The notes under the pieces were generated by a model. The model was not told the origin of the DNA. It saw only the letters and a program-made list of their open reading frames with translations, and did no database searches. DNA of 64,000 bases, from positions 1 through 64,000 of the forward strand of contig NZ_JAALLS010000010.1 in the NCBI RefSeq assembly GCF_011059105.1. Reading direction: 5' to 3'. Below are positions 1 to 8,484 of the stretch, piece by piece. The translations under genes and the position numbers were made by a program. How positions within the stretch are numbered: position 1 is the stretch's first letter; the number at the start of each line of letters is the position of its first letter. The DNA comes from Fodinibius halophilus. Its GTDB lineage: Bacteria; Bacteroidota; Rhodothermia; Balneolales; Balneolaceae.

Positions 1-35
1 GCCCTTCACGCCCAATCGCGTGAAGGGCTTTTTTT
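1..35 (+). terminator. Rho-independent terminator
   Basis: A perfect 11-bp stem (GCCCTTCACGC, positions 1-11, pairing with 18-28) encloses a 6-nt loop and is followed by seven T residues. This is a canonical intrinsic terminator for a plus-strand gene that ends left of the window. Confidence 0.9.
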
Positions 36-190
36 GTTATCACTGGTAAAAGAATTTAAAGGCGCTCTATAGGTTTTTACCAAGGAATTTTATTCGGTAT
101 ATTACCGTTTACGAAATAAGGCATTACTAAACGAAAGAAGGATTAATAAGATTTGGTAGGCTTTTAATTTTTTGAATTTGATTAACGGAT

Positions 191-1699
191 ATGAACTTTT
201 CTGATTTTATCTCCCATTATAAAAAAAGGCTGCATAAGCTATTCAATGTTGAGGAAGATATTGATAAGCTCAGTCTGAACCGTGGATTACCACAAGATAT
301 TTTAGAAAAAGTGATGGATTGCAAACCTCTGAGTGTATTTATACCGGAGGAATATGGAGGGCGAGGAGCAAAGACTCATGAGGCTCTTTCCATGTTGCAA
401 GCCAGCTCTTACGAATCCCTGCCATTATCACTCATGATGGGAATAAATGGGGCTTTGTTTTTACAACCAGTGGTCAACTATGGATCAGAGGAAGTAAAAC
501 AGCCTATTTTTGATCGTTTCCTGCATGAAAATAATATGGGCGGCTTAATGATAACAGAACCAGACTTCGGTTCTGATGCCCTTCGTATGGAGACGTCTTT
601 TAGAAAAGTAGAAAACGACAGTGATACCTGCTATCAGGTATCAGGTACGAAGCACTGGGCGGGCCTCACAGGAGCTGCAGACTTTTGGTTAATTACAGCC
701 AGGAGAGAGAATGGCAGTGGCCTTGGACGTGACATTGGATTTTTTATCCACGATAGCCGTCGCGGTGGCATTGAGGTAGAAGAGTATTATAATAATCTCG
801 GCTTGTATATGCTTCCTTATGGGAGGAATAAAGTTAATATCACAGTTCCTGAAGAGTATAAACTGCAGCCTAAGTCTATTGGGATAAAGATGATGTTAGA
901 CGTGCTGCATCGTAGTCGACTTCAGTTTCCCGGTATGGGGCTAGGCTTCTTAAAACGTATGTTGGATGAAGCGGTGACCCATTGCAGGGAACGTTATGTA
1001 GGTGGACAAAGTCTTTTTAACTATGAGCAGGTAAAAAAACGTCTTAACCGATTACAGTCTTCGTTTACAGTATGTTCTGCTATGTGTGCTTTTACCAGTG
1101 AGAATGTACCCATTACCAAAGATGTGTCTAATATGGATTTAACTGCAAATGCCATTAAGACATATACCACAGATTTAATGCAACAGGCATCCCAATCATT
1201 GTTACAGCTAATGGGAGCTAAAGGATATCGACTCGATCATATTGCCGGGCGTTCACTGGTTGATAGTCGTCCATTTCAGATCTTTGAAGGTTCTAATGAC
1301 ATTCTTTACCAGCAAATTTCTGAGTCTGTCATCAAACAGATGCGTAAGGTAAAATTAAAGAATCTGCACGAATTTCTTAGTGAATTTAAATTAACAGAAC
1401 GGGCTGCAGATTACTTTACTGAAGTGTTGGATTTCAAGATTGATCATCAACTAGGACAAGATAGGCTTGTTGAACTTGGCCGAATATTGAGTCGTGTAAT
1501 CTCCTTGGAATTTACTCTTCGACTAGATGAAAAAGGATTTAACAAAGGATTGATTAATAACGCTATTAGAATCCTGAGAGATGATGTAGAACGTATGGTA
1601 TCTACATTTAACTATTATGATAATCCTGATGTTATAGAGAATTATGAAGAGTCTAGCTCTTGGCTGGAAGCAATGACCCCGGAATTTGCTCATAATTAA
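191..1699 (+). CDS. Acyl-CoA dehydrogenase family protein
   Basis: This 502-residue protein has the acyl-CoA dehydrogenase layout: a helical N-terminal part, a middle segment ITEPDFGSD (residues about 121-129) typical of the FAD/substrate-binding beta domain, and a C-terminal helical domain. The segment FEGSNDILY near residue 370 matches the family's EGT/EGS region that carries the catalytic glutamate. Such enzymes are flavoproteins that oxidise acyl-CoA thioesters to enoyl-CoA. The protein is longer than the usual 380-400 residues, with an extra C-terminal tail, so the exact substrate cannot be named. It is followed 22 bp later by a sirtuin gene on the same strand, a plausible operon. Confidence 0.85.
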   Translation: MNFSDFISHYKKRLHKLFNVEEDIDKLSLNRGLPQDILEKVMDCKPLSVFIPEEYGGRGAKTHEALSMLQASSYESLPLSLMMGINGALFLQPVVNYGSEEVKQPIFDRFLHENNMGGLMITEPDFGSDALRMETSFRKVENDSDTCYQVSGTKHWAGLTGAADFWLITARRENGSGLGRDIGFFIHDSRRGGIEVEEYYNNLGLYMLPYGRNKVNITVPEEYKLQPKSIGIKMMLDVLHRSRLQFPGMGLGFLKRMLDEAVTHCRERYVGGQSLFNYEQVKKRLNRLQSSFTVCSAMCAFTSENVPITKDVSNMDLTANAIKTYTTDLMQQASQSLLQLMGAKGYRLDHIAGRSLVDSRPFQIFEGSNDILYQQISESVIKQMRKVKLKNLHEFLSEFKLTERAADYFTEVLDFKIDHQLGQDRLVELGRILSRVISLEFTLRLDEKGFNKGLINNAIRILRDDVERMVSTFNYYDNPDVIENYEESSSWLEAMTPEFAHN

Positions 1700-1721
1700 T
1701 AGCTACCTTTCTATTTAGGAT

Positions 1722-2405
1722 ATGGAGAAGATTGTGGTACTAACCGGTGCCGGTATGAGTGCCGACAGCGGGTTGAAAACCTTTCGCGGTTCTGATGGCT
1801 TATGGGAAGGACATGATGTTCATGATGTGGCTACTCCTCAAGCCTGGCATAACGACAAAGAACTAGTACTCGATTTTTATAATGAACGTAGAAAACAAGC
1901 ACATTCTGTAGAGCCAAACGAGGGACATCGAGCGATTGCTCAACTCGAAGAGCAATATGATGTTACCGTAATAACCCAGAATGTTGATAGTCTGCATGAA
2001 CGTGCGGGATCTACAGATGTACTTCATCTACATGGAGAACTCTCTAAAGTACGTAGTGAAAAAGACCGGTCTCTTGTGTACGATATAGGTGGAGACAGTA
2101 TTGAACTGGGAGATACGGCCGAGGATGGAGCACAACTGCGGCCCCATGTTGTATGGTTTGGCGAGCCTGTTCCCAATATGAGAAAAGCTTCAGCTATAGT
2201 TCCAGAGGCTGATATATTGATTGTTATTGGTACATCGCTTGTAGTTTATCCCGCAGCAGGATTAGTTGATTTAGCACCCAATGGGATATCAAAATACGTG
2301 GTTGATCCTAATACGCCTGATTTAGTCAACAACAATGACTGGAACCATTTTAAAGAACGAGCAGAAGAGGGAGCACCGAAATTAGCTTCAACGCTTCTTA
2401 ACTAA
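1722..2405 (+). CDS. Sir2-family NAD-dependent deacylase (CobB/SIRT5-like class III)
   Basis: The N-terminal GAGMSADSG and TFRG motifs, the TQNVDS motif and the LHLHGEL catalytic-histidine motif identify a sirtuin that removes acyl groups from lysine using NAD. Tyr53 and Arg56 in FYNERR correspond to the Tyr-x-x-Arg pair that lets class III sirtuins take succinyl and malonyl lysines. The four zinc-binding cysteines normally found between the HGEL motif and RPHVVWFGE are absent, which appears in some Bacteroidota homologues. It lies between an acyl-CoA dehydrogenase and an SGNH hydrolase on the same strand, suggesting cotranscription and a role in reversing metabolic acylation (inference). Confidence 0.9.
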   Translation: MEKIVVLTGAGMSADSGLKTFRGSDGLWEGHDVHDVATPQAWHNDKELVLDFYNERRKQAHSVEPNEGHRAIAQLEEQYDVTVITQNVDSLHERAGSTDVLHLHGELSKVRSEKDRSLVYDIGGDSIELGDTAEDGAQLRPHVVWFGEPVPNMRKASAIVPEADILIVIGTSLVVYPAAGLVDLAPNGISKYVVDPNTPDLVNNNDWNHFKERAEEGAPKLASTLLN

Positions 2406-2430
2406 TTAGAAAAACTTTACATTTATTTTT

Positions 2431-3399
2431 ATGGCTGATCATATAGCTACTGAAGAAGAGAAAGAAGTACTTGAAAAGTATTTGTTACAATTTCTGAATC
2501 TTGAAAAACGATATCCGTTATTACCGGGAGTTGAAAACGAAGAAGCAATAGCCGGTTTAATGGGATTGGAAACAGATGAGTTAAATAAACTGCGTGATCG
2601 TTTTTTAGCTAATGCCAAGCAAGCAGCTGTGGAACTGCTTGAAGATCCTGATGTTGCCGAATGGATAGAAGAGTTACCCTTTGAGGAGGGAGATACCATT
2701 GTAGCTTTGGGCGATTCTATTACGGATGACCTGCAAGGATGGTTTAATATCTTTGAGCATCTCTTAGACATAGGACTGGAAAGCCCCGATTTTACATTTA
2801 TCAACAGTGGTATTTCTTACGATACATCCAGCGATGCACTTAAACGATTGAATCGCGATGTGCTTTCACATGAACCAGATTGGGTAATAGTAGCACTTGG
2901 TACTTTTGATGCCCAACGCTTGCATGTAGCTCCTGATCGCCCGCTTGTTTCTCTTGCTGATTATTGGGAAAATCTGAATACCATTGAGGCAACGGTTTCT
3001 GAAATTACCGATAATCCTTTAATATGGATTACCCCGCCTCCGGTAATAACAGAGATGTTACAACAGATCCGCCTGTTCCATTTCGATCTTTTTGAGGACG
3101 ATTTAAGTAGCATCCGTGAAATACTGGTAGGTAAAAAGGGATATATTGTTGATCCTCTCGGAGAGAGAATGCATAGCGAAGACGAGGAGCACCATCAAAA
3201 TGAAGATGGCGAAGAGGAAGGTAGTGGTCCTGCACCATGGAACTATTTGAGTGATGGATTACACCCTTCACTGTCTGGGCACACTAATACGGTAAAAGAG
3301 TTAGTTCGATTCCTCGCCTTATCGAAAGATCCGGAAGAAGGGGCGAGCCTGGAAACACCGGATGATTATGAAGGCCAGAATGTAGATTTAGAAGAATAG
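2431..3399 (+). CDS. SGNH/GDSL hydrolase family protein
   Basis: ALGDSITDD near residue 93 is the GDSL block with the nucleophilic serine, ALGTFDAQ is close to the GxND block, and DGLHPSLSGH near residue 285 supplies the Asp-His dyad. These define an SGNH-fold esterase or lipase. About 85 residues of acidic helical sequence precede the catalytic domain, and an acidic low-complexity stretch (EDEEHHQNEDGEEEG) lies just before the last block. No signal peptide is seen, so it is probably cytoplasmic. The substrate is unknown. It starts 25 bp after the sirtuin gene and meets the next minus-strand gene tail to tail. Confidence 0.8.
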   Translation: MADHIATEEEKEVLEKYLLQFLNLEKRYPLLPGVENEEAIAGLMGLETDELNKLRDRFLANAKQAAVELLEDPDVAEWIEELPFEEGDTIVALGDSITDDLQGWFNIFEHLLDIGLESPDFTFINSGISYDTSSDALKRLNRDVLSHEPDWVIVALGTFDAQRLHVAPDRPLVSLADYWENLNTIEATVSEITDNPLIWITPPPVITEMLQQIRLFHFDLFEDDLSSIREILVGKKGYIVDPLGERMHSEDEEHHQNEDGEEEGSGPAPWNYLSDGLHPSLSGHTNTVKELVRFLALSKDPEEGASLETPDDYEGQNVDLEE

Positions 3400-3400
3400 G

Positions 3401-4072
3401 TTATAATTGAACTTTTAGCTGAACCAAGTCTACAGCAGTGTGGTAATCGAGCTGCACTGTTCGGCCTGTTACTTTCTTTTGAGTTATTAACTTAGGGCTA
3501 AGCATCCCAATATTAACTGATTGAGAAGCATTGCTATAGGTGAGTAACCCGTTAACAGCACTTTGCGAGAGCGAAGACTGGGCAGAATAGTTTGGCCCTT
3601 TTGCTAGTACAAAAGAGTCAAAAATACCAAAGCCAAAACCTGCCCAAGCACCTATACCCGATCCATATTGCAGGGCATCTACGATGGGTTCTTGAATAAT
3701 AAGAGAAACCGAGGATGCGATAACGGCTCCTGCAGCAGCCCCATAAAAGGTATCCAGTAAAACAATAATAGATGAGTTTACTCCGTCATTAAAGGTACCT
3801 GAAATATAGAATTGCTGGCCGGCATCTATTTGTGAAATATCATAAATACCTACCCCTATACCATAAAGGGTGCCTGCGCCCAATCCTATTCTAACAGGTT
3901 TAAAATCATCGCTATTTTTAAGTGCCATAGTAGCCCCTCCAAGAACAACTCCGTTCATAGCCCCGTTGAGGGTATTTCCACCAAGTAGTTTAAGTCGTTG
4001 TGCTTTTGTATTGGAGGTAGCTCCAAGAGAAAAAATGCTAATGATAAATAAAAGTGCTAAATATTTTTTCAC
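3401..4072 (-). CDS. Hypothetical exported glycine-rich protein
   Basis: I do not recognise the family. A GTG start at 4072 gives a 223-residue protein opening with VKKYLALLFIISIFSLG, a good signal peptide, followed by a cleavage-like region ending in AQ. This start is preferred because the longer reading would overlap the SDR gene. The body has repeated glycine-rich segments (GGNTLNGAMNGVVLGG, GLGAGTLYGIGVGIYD, GSGIGAWAGFGFGIFD) resembling glycine-zipper membrane-associated proteins. It may be an envelope protein. It follows the SDR gene on the same strand. Confidence 0.6.
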   Translation of the reverse strand: MKKYLALLFIISIFSLGATSNTKAQRLKLLGGNTLNGAMNGVVLGGATMALKNSDDFKPVRIGLGAGTLYGIGVGIYDISQIDAGQQFYISGTFNDGVNSSIIVLLDTFYGAAAGAVIASSVSLIIQEPIVDALQYGSGIGAWAGFGFGIFDSFVLAKGPNYSAQSSLSQSAVNGLLTYSNASQSVNIGMLSPKLITQKKVTGRTVQLDYHTAVDLVQLKVQL

Positions 4073-4142
4073 GGCTCTTGTATGATCTGTTAAAATTAGG
4101 CAGTAATGTAGAAAATATAGATTAAGATTCCCACTGTTATCA

Positions 4143-4838
4143 TTAGTCAGGGTCTGCCATAGCAACCGGCAATATCTTTCCATTGTAGAATGAGTGGCCG
4201 GTAAGGGCAAACTCTGAAATATATTGTCCCATTTCGGAAGCAGAAACCGGGGCTTCGAAACCGGGAAAAGCTTCTTCGAGCATATCGGTTTGTACGGCTC
4301 CCAAACACAATGTGTTTACGCTGATGCTTTGGTTACTGAGTTCTACCGACAAACATTCACTGAGAATACTTAATGCCCCTTTTGATACACTGTAAGCTGC
4401 CAGTCCGGGGAATTTAGAACTGCCCTGGTATCCCCCCATACTGCTTATATTAACAATGTGGGCATTATCATTAAAACAGTTAAGAAGCTGTCTGGTGATA
4501 TGCACTGCACTAATTAAATTACTTTCGATTTGGGAACGCCAGTCATCAAGAGTTAATTCAGCAAAAGGTTTATTAACAAGCGCCCCCGCATTATTTATGA
4601 GGATATCAATGCCCTCATAGTTTTGTGTTACCTGTGATATAAGGTTAGCAACGGCTTCCTCATCGGTAAGATCGGTAGGTATTGCCGTTATCATCTTGGC
4701 ATTGGTTTGTTCAAGTTCTTGTAGTGGTTTTTTTGAACGAGCAACTGCGATTACCTGAACCTCTTTATTAGCTAATAGTTTAGCTGTTTGAAAACCTATA
4801 CCACGGCTGGCGCCTGTTATAACTGCAGTTTTTATCAT
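4143..4838 (-). CDS. SDR family NAD(P)-dependent oxidoreductase
   Basis: A 231-residue short-chain dehydrogenase. TGASRGIG (residues about 8-15) is the dinucleotide-binding motif, NNAG (about 85-88) stabilises the Rossmann core, and the catalytic Ser of NISSMGG and the YSVSK motif complete the active site. The C-terminal segment is short, as in small cytoplasmic SDRs. It reduces or oxidises a carbonyl/alcohol, but the substrate cannot be inferred. It is divergent from the hisC-like gene across a 190-bp AT-rich gap that should hold both promoters. Confidence 0.85.
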   Translation of the reverse strand: MIKTAVITGASRGIGFQTAKLLANKEVQVIAVARSKKPLQELEQTNAKMITAIPTDLTDEEAVANLISQVTQNYEGIDILINNAGALVNKPFAELTLDDWRSQIESNLISAVHITRQLLNCFNDNAHIVNISSMGGYQGSSKFPGLAAYSVSKGALSILSECLSVELSNQSISVNTLCLGAVQTDMLEEAFPGFEAPVSASEMGQYISEFALTGHSFYNGKILPVAMADPD

Positions 4839-5027
4839 AATCAGAACAATTTTTTTATGAAGGTAACAAGTGGTTTGGGATCTTACAATAATGAATCAAA
4901 CAAAAAGTTTTAGGGCAAATCCGTTGTAAAAATGGGTTAATTTAGGCATATTAGAAACCTGAAATTTGGGACATTTATTAGTAGAAATAATCATTTTAAT
5001 TGGTAGTACACCAAGCGAATAATTGCT

Positions 5028-6149
5028 ATGGCAAATATGGATAACCGAAGTCTGGTTCCTCACAACATTCGAGATCTGTCTCCCTACGTAGCAGGAAAAA
5101 CAATTGCTGAAGTAGAGGATGAGTATGATCCGCCGCAGATATCGAAATTAGCCTCAAATGAAAATAGATTAGGTTGTAGTTCTCATGTACAGGCACAGGT
5201 TATCAAAGCGATGCAAGAGATTCAGGATTATCCGGATCCTGTATCTCTTCAACTGCGTGAGGTGCTTGCTGACCAAAATAATGTGTCTCCTGAAAATATA
5301 ATTGTGGGAGCCGGTTCAGAAAGCCTTATTGCCAATTTATGTCGCACATTCTTTTTGAATAATGAAGAAGCAATTACAGCCAACGCAACATTCGTTGGCT
5401 TTTTTGTGCAGGCCAATATTCGCGGTATATCGTTAAAAAAAATACCTGTAACTGATGATTATAGGTACGATTTAGATGCAATCGCAGGAGCGATATCAGG
5501 CCGTACAAAGATGGTATATATCGCCAATCCCAATAACCCCACAGGTACATATATCACCAGGTCTGAGTTTGAACGCTTTATGCGGAAAGTGCCTGAGGAT
5601 GTTATTGTTGTCATGGATGAAGCTTATTATGAGTTTGCCCAAGATGTATCGGATTATCCCCACAGCCTTGATTTTGATCATAATAATGTGATTACCTTAC
5701 GTACTTTTTCTAAGGCCTATGGGTTAGCTGGTTTTCGCATAGGTTATGGTATTGGCCCGGAGCACTTGATTAATGAAATGAGCAAGACCAAGCTTACTTT
5801 TGAACCCACAACTACAGCCCAAGCAGCGGCACTGGCAGCACTGGGTGATACTAAATTTCTTAAAAAAAGCCGCGACGTAGTTAAGAAGGGAAAGAAACGG
5901 CTATATCGATTTTTTGAAAAACATAATGTTGAATATGTGCCCTCTATTTCAAATTCCGTTATGATGATTCTACCTAACACCGAACAAGCTATTGCTTTTA
6001 CTCAAGCAATGATTGAGGAGGGGGTTATATTGCGCCGGATCAATGCTTTCGGTTTGCCTAACTGTGTGCGCATTACTATTGGTCGCGAACATGAGATGGA
6101 ACACTTTGAAAGAAGTTTCGAGAAGATATTAGAAGCACAAGAATTTTAA
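5028..6149 (+). CDS. hisC: Histidinol-phosphate aminotransferase (HisC-type class II PLP aminotransferase)
   Basis: The 373-residue protein matches HisC in length and motifs: KLASNEN near the N-terminus, YIANPNNPTGT for substrate and cofactor binding, VVMDEAYYEF with the PLP-contacting Asp and Tyr, and TFSKAYGLAGFRIGYG with the Schiff-base lysine. The reaction expected is transamination of imidazole-acetol phosphate with glutamate. No other histidine genes are nearby, and the downstream neighbour is a ketoacid dehydrogenase, so an aromatic or branched-chain aminotransferase role is a real alternative. The stop is followed within about 25 bp by the E1 gene. Confidence 0.8.
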   Translation: MANMDNRSLVPHNIRDLSPYVAGKTIAEVEDEYDPPQISKLASNENRLGCSSHVQAQVIKAMQEIQDYPDPVSLQLREVLADQNNVSPENIIVGAGSESLIANLCRTFFLNNEEAITANATFVGFFVQANIRGISLKKIPVTDDYRYDLDAIAGAISGRTKMVYIANPNNPTGTYITRSEFERFMRKVPEDVIVVMDEAYYEFAQDVSDYPHSLDFDHNNVITLRTFSKAYGLAGFRIGYGIGPEHLINEMSKTKLTFEPTTTAQAAALAALGDTKFLKKSRDVVKKGKKRLYRFFEKHNVEYVPSISNSVMMILPNTEQAIAFTQAMIEEGVILRRINAFGLPNCVRITIGREHEMEHFERSFEKILEAQEF

Positions 6150-6173
6150 GATAAGTTTTTGAATAAAACGGTT

Positions 6174-8276
6174 ATGCCAACTAATAAAGAAGCACAAATA
6201 GAATTACCGCCTATTGTTGACTCCGTTGATTGGGCTCATATAGCTGAGCTTATGCTCACTTCCCGAGCAATGGATGATAAAGAAGAGAATGAACTTGTCC
6301 CCAATAAAGAGGTTCTGTATCAATTTTCTGCGAGGGGGCATGAGCTTGGGCAGATATTGCTCGGCTCGCAACTAACCCACAAACATGATGCCGCCAGCGC
6401 CTATTATCGTTCTCGACCGTTGATGTTGTCATTGGGATTAGAGCTCGACGATGCAATGGCTGCTCCAATGGCTAAGTCTGGCGGATATAGTGATGGCCGG
6501 GATATTGGTGTAGTATGTAATAAACCGGGCCTTGACGGACCAACGGTATTACCAATGGCAGGAGATGTAGGCTCGCAGTATACACCAGCTATCGGATGGG
6601 CTCAAGGGATTCAATATCATAATCAGACACTTGAACAAGATGAATATGATCGTGCTATTTCAGTAGTGCTCGGTGGAGAAGGGTCTGTAGCAACAAACGG
6701 CTTTTGGTCGGCATTAACAATTGCTACTACTCAAGACCTCCCCATTCTTTTTTACATTGAAGATAATGGCTATGGTATTTCTGTTCCCGGTGAGTTCCAA
6801 ACTCCGGGAGGGAATATTGCTAAAAACCTGTATTCATTTAAAAATATCCGCATTTTCGATGGGGATGGAACAGATCCGGTTGAAGCCGCGGACCTGCTCA
6901 GCCAGTCAGTTAATTATGTGAGAGATCGTAAAGGGCCAGCTCTAATTCACTTGACAATGCCACGGCTGAATGGGCACTCCTATCAAGACAATCAGGCTTA
7001 TAAATCCCAAGAGCTCATTGAGCAAGAGCAAGAAGCCGATCCACTGAACAGTATAAAGACGTTTTTAGTACCTGACCGTATTACAGAAGCGGAGTGGAAT
7101 AATCTTGAAGAGAAGGCAGAAACTGATATCGAAGAAGCAACTAAAGCTGCTTTATCTCGTCCGGAACCCGATCCACAAGAGACCACACGCTATGCGTTTG
7201 AGGAGAAAAAGGAAGATGGCAGTGCAGATCTTCAGCTTATCGGAGGGCTCGCCCCTTCTGATCACACATTTCCCGAAAGTTCTGAGACACCAAATCCAGG
7301 CAAGCAGCGAATTAATATTGTTGAAGCCATCCGTAAAACGCTGGATTATGAATTAGAAACCAATCCCAAGGTGATGGTCTTTGGTGAAGATGTGGGCGCC
7401 AAAGGTGGGGTGCATGCCGCTACAATGGGACTGCAAACGGCGCATGGCGAATCGCGCGTTTTTGATACAAGCCTTTCGGAAGAAGGGATTATTGGCCGAT
7501 CAGTAGGACTTGCCTACAGTGGCCTAATGCCCGTAGCTGAAATCCAGTTCCGTAAATATGCCGATCCTGCTACAGAGCAACTTAACAATTGCGGAACTAT
7601 TCGCTGGAGAACAGCTAATCAATTTGCAGCACCAATTGTGGTACGTATGCCGGGAGGCTTTGCCAAATGTGGTGACCCCTGGCACAGCCTTTGTAACGAA
7701 GTGTTTTTTGCTCATGCTGTGGGCTGGCAATTAGTAATGCCCAGTAACGCTCAAGATGCTGTTGGACTGTTGCGGTCAGCATTACGAAGTAATAACCCTA
7801 CTATCTTTTTTGAACATCGTAACTTATTAGATGCTAAGTATGCACGTCGTCCCTATCCGGGTGATAAATATATTGTTCCTCTTGGTAAAGCAAAGACCTT
7901 GCGAGAAGGAAACGATGTTACAGTTGTTACATGGGGGGCTATGTGTGAACAATGTGAAAAAGCAGTTGACCAATCAGGTATCGATGCTGAGATTTTAGAT
8001 TTGCGTTCAATTATGCCGTGGGATAAAGAAGCTATTTTGAAATCAGTTCAAAAAACCAATCGCTGTTTGATTGTACATGAAGATACCCAAACAGCAGGTT
8101 TTGGGGCAGAAATAAGTGCTACCTTATCGAAACAGGCATTTACCTATTTAGATGCACCCATAGAACGTTTAGCAATGCCTGACATTCCGGTTCCTCATAA
8201 TGTGCAATTGATGGATTCGGTCTTGCCCAATGTGGATAAGATTACTAAAAAACTGAATTCAATAGTACGTTTCTAA
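6174..8276 (+). CDS. 2-oxoacid dehydrogenase E1, fused alpha and beta subunits
   Basis: One 700-residue chain carries both halves of a branched-chain or pyruvate-type E1. The N-terminal half has the E1-alpha thiamine diphosphate motif region (GGEGSVATNGFWSALTIA through IEDNGYGISVP). The C-terminal half from about residue 380 is E1-beta (VFGEDVGAKGGVHAATMGL, PIVVRMPGG, EHRNLLDAKY). The alpha subunit is usually a separate protein, and the fused form is known in Bacteroidota-like genomes. The ATG at 6174 is preferred over an in-frame TTG at 6159. The E2 and E3 components are not in the window. Proximity to the aminotransferase suggests amino-acid carbon catabolism (inference). Confidence 0.85.
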   Translation: MPTNKEAQIELPPIVDSVDWAHIAELMLTSRAMDDKEENELVPNKEVLYQFSARGHELGQILLGSQLTHKHDAASAYYRSRPLMLSLGLELDDAMAAPMAKSGGYSDGRDIGVVCNKPGLDGPTVLPMAGDVGSQYTPAIGWAQGIQYHNQTLEQDEYDRAISVVLGGEGSVATNGFWSALTIATTQDLPILFYIEDNGYGISVPGEFQTPGGNIAKNLYSFKNIRIFDGDGTDPVEAADLLSQSVNYVRDRKGPALIHLTMPRLNGHSYQDNQAYKSQELIEQEQEADPLNSIKTFLVPDRITEAEWNNLEEKAETDIEEATKAALSRPEPDPQETTRYAFEEKKEDGSADLQLIGGLAPSDHTFPESSETPNPGKQRINIVEAIRKTLDYELETNPKVMVFGEDVGAKGGVHAATMGLQTAHGESRVFDTSLSEEGIIGRSVGLAYSGLMPVAEIQFRKYADPATEQLNNCGTIRWRTANQFAAPIVVRMPGGFAKCGDPWHSLCNEVFFAHAVGWQLVMPSNAQDAVGLLRSALRSNNPTIFFEHRNLLDAKYARRPYPGDKYIVPLGKAKTLREGNDVTVVTWGAMCEQCEKAVDQSGIDAEILDLRSIMPWDKEAILKSVQKTNRCLIVHEDTQTAGFGAEISATLSKQAFTYLDAPIERLAMPDIPVPHNVQLMDSVLPNVDKITKKLNSIVRF

Positions 8277-8484
8277 GCGTTAGCTAAAGAGCCGTTCTTG
8301 GAAGGGATCGAATTCTTAGGCTTATTAGTATCGCTATTGATACATTCTCGTTTTACATTTCGAATTGGCAATAAACTTTAGTTTTATAAAAAGGACATTT
8401 GATGACTAAAGTAACTAGTGGGTGTTCTACATCTCAACTATGGCTTTGGTACGTCATGATCGATTTTAAAACCGTTTTCAAAGC

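Noticed and set aside
4073-4210. N-terminal extension of the glycine-rich exported protein
   Set aside because: It overlaps the SDR gene and places the signal peptide in the middle of the protein; the GTG at 4072 is better.
5028-8276. Histidine biosynthesis operon
   Set aside because: Only a HisC-like gene is present, and its neighbour is a ketoacid dehydrogenase.
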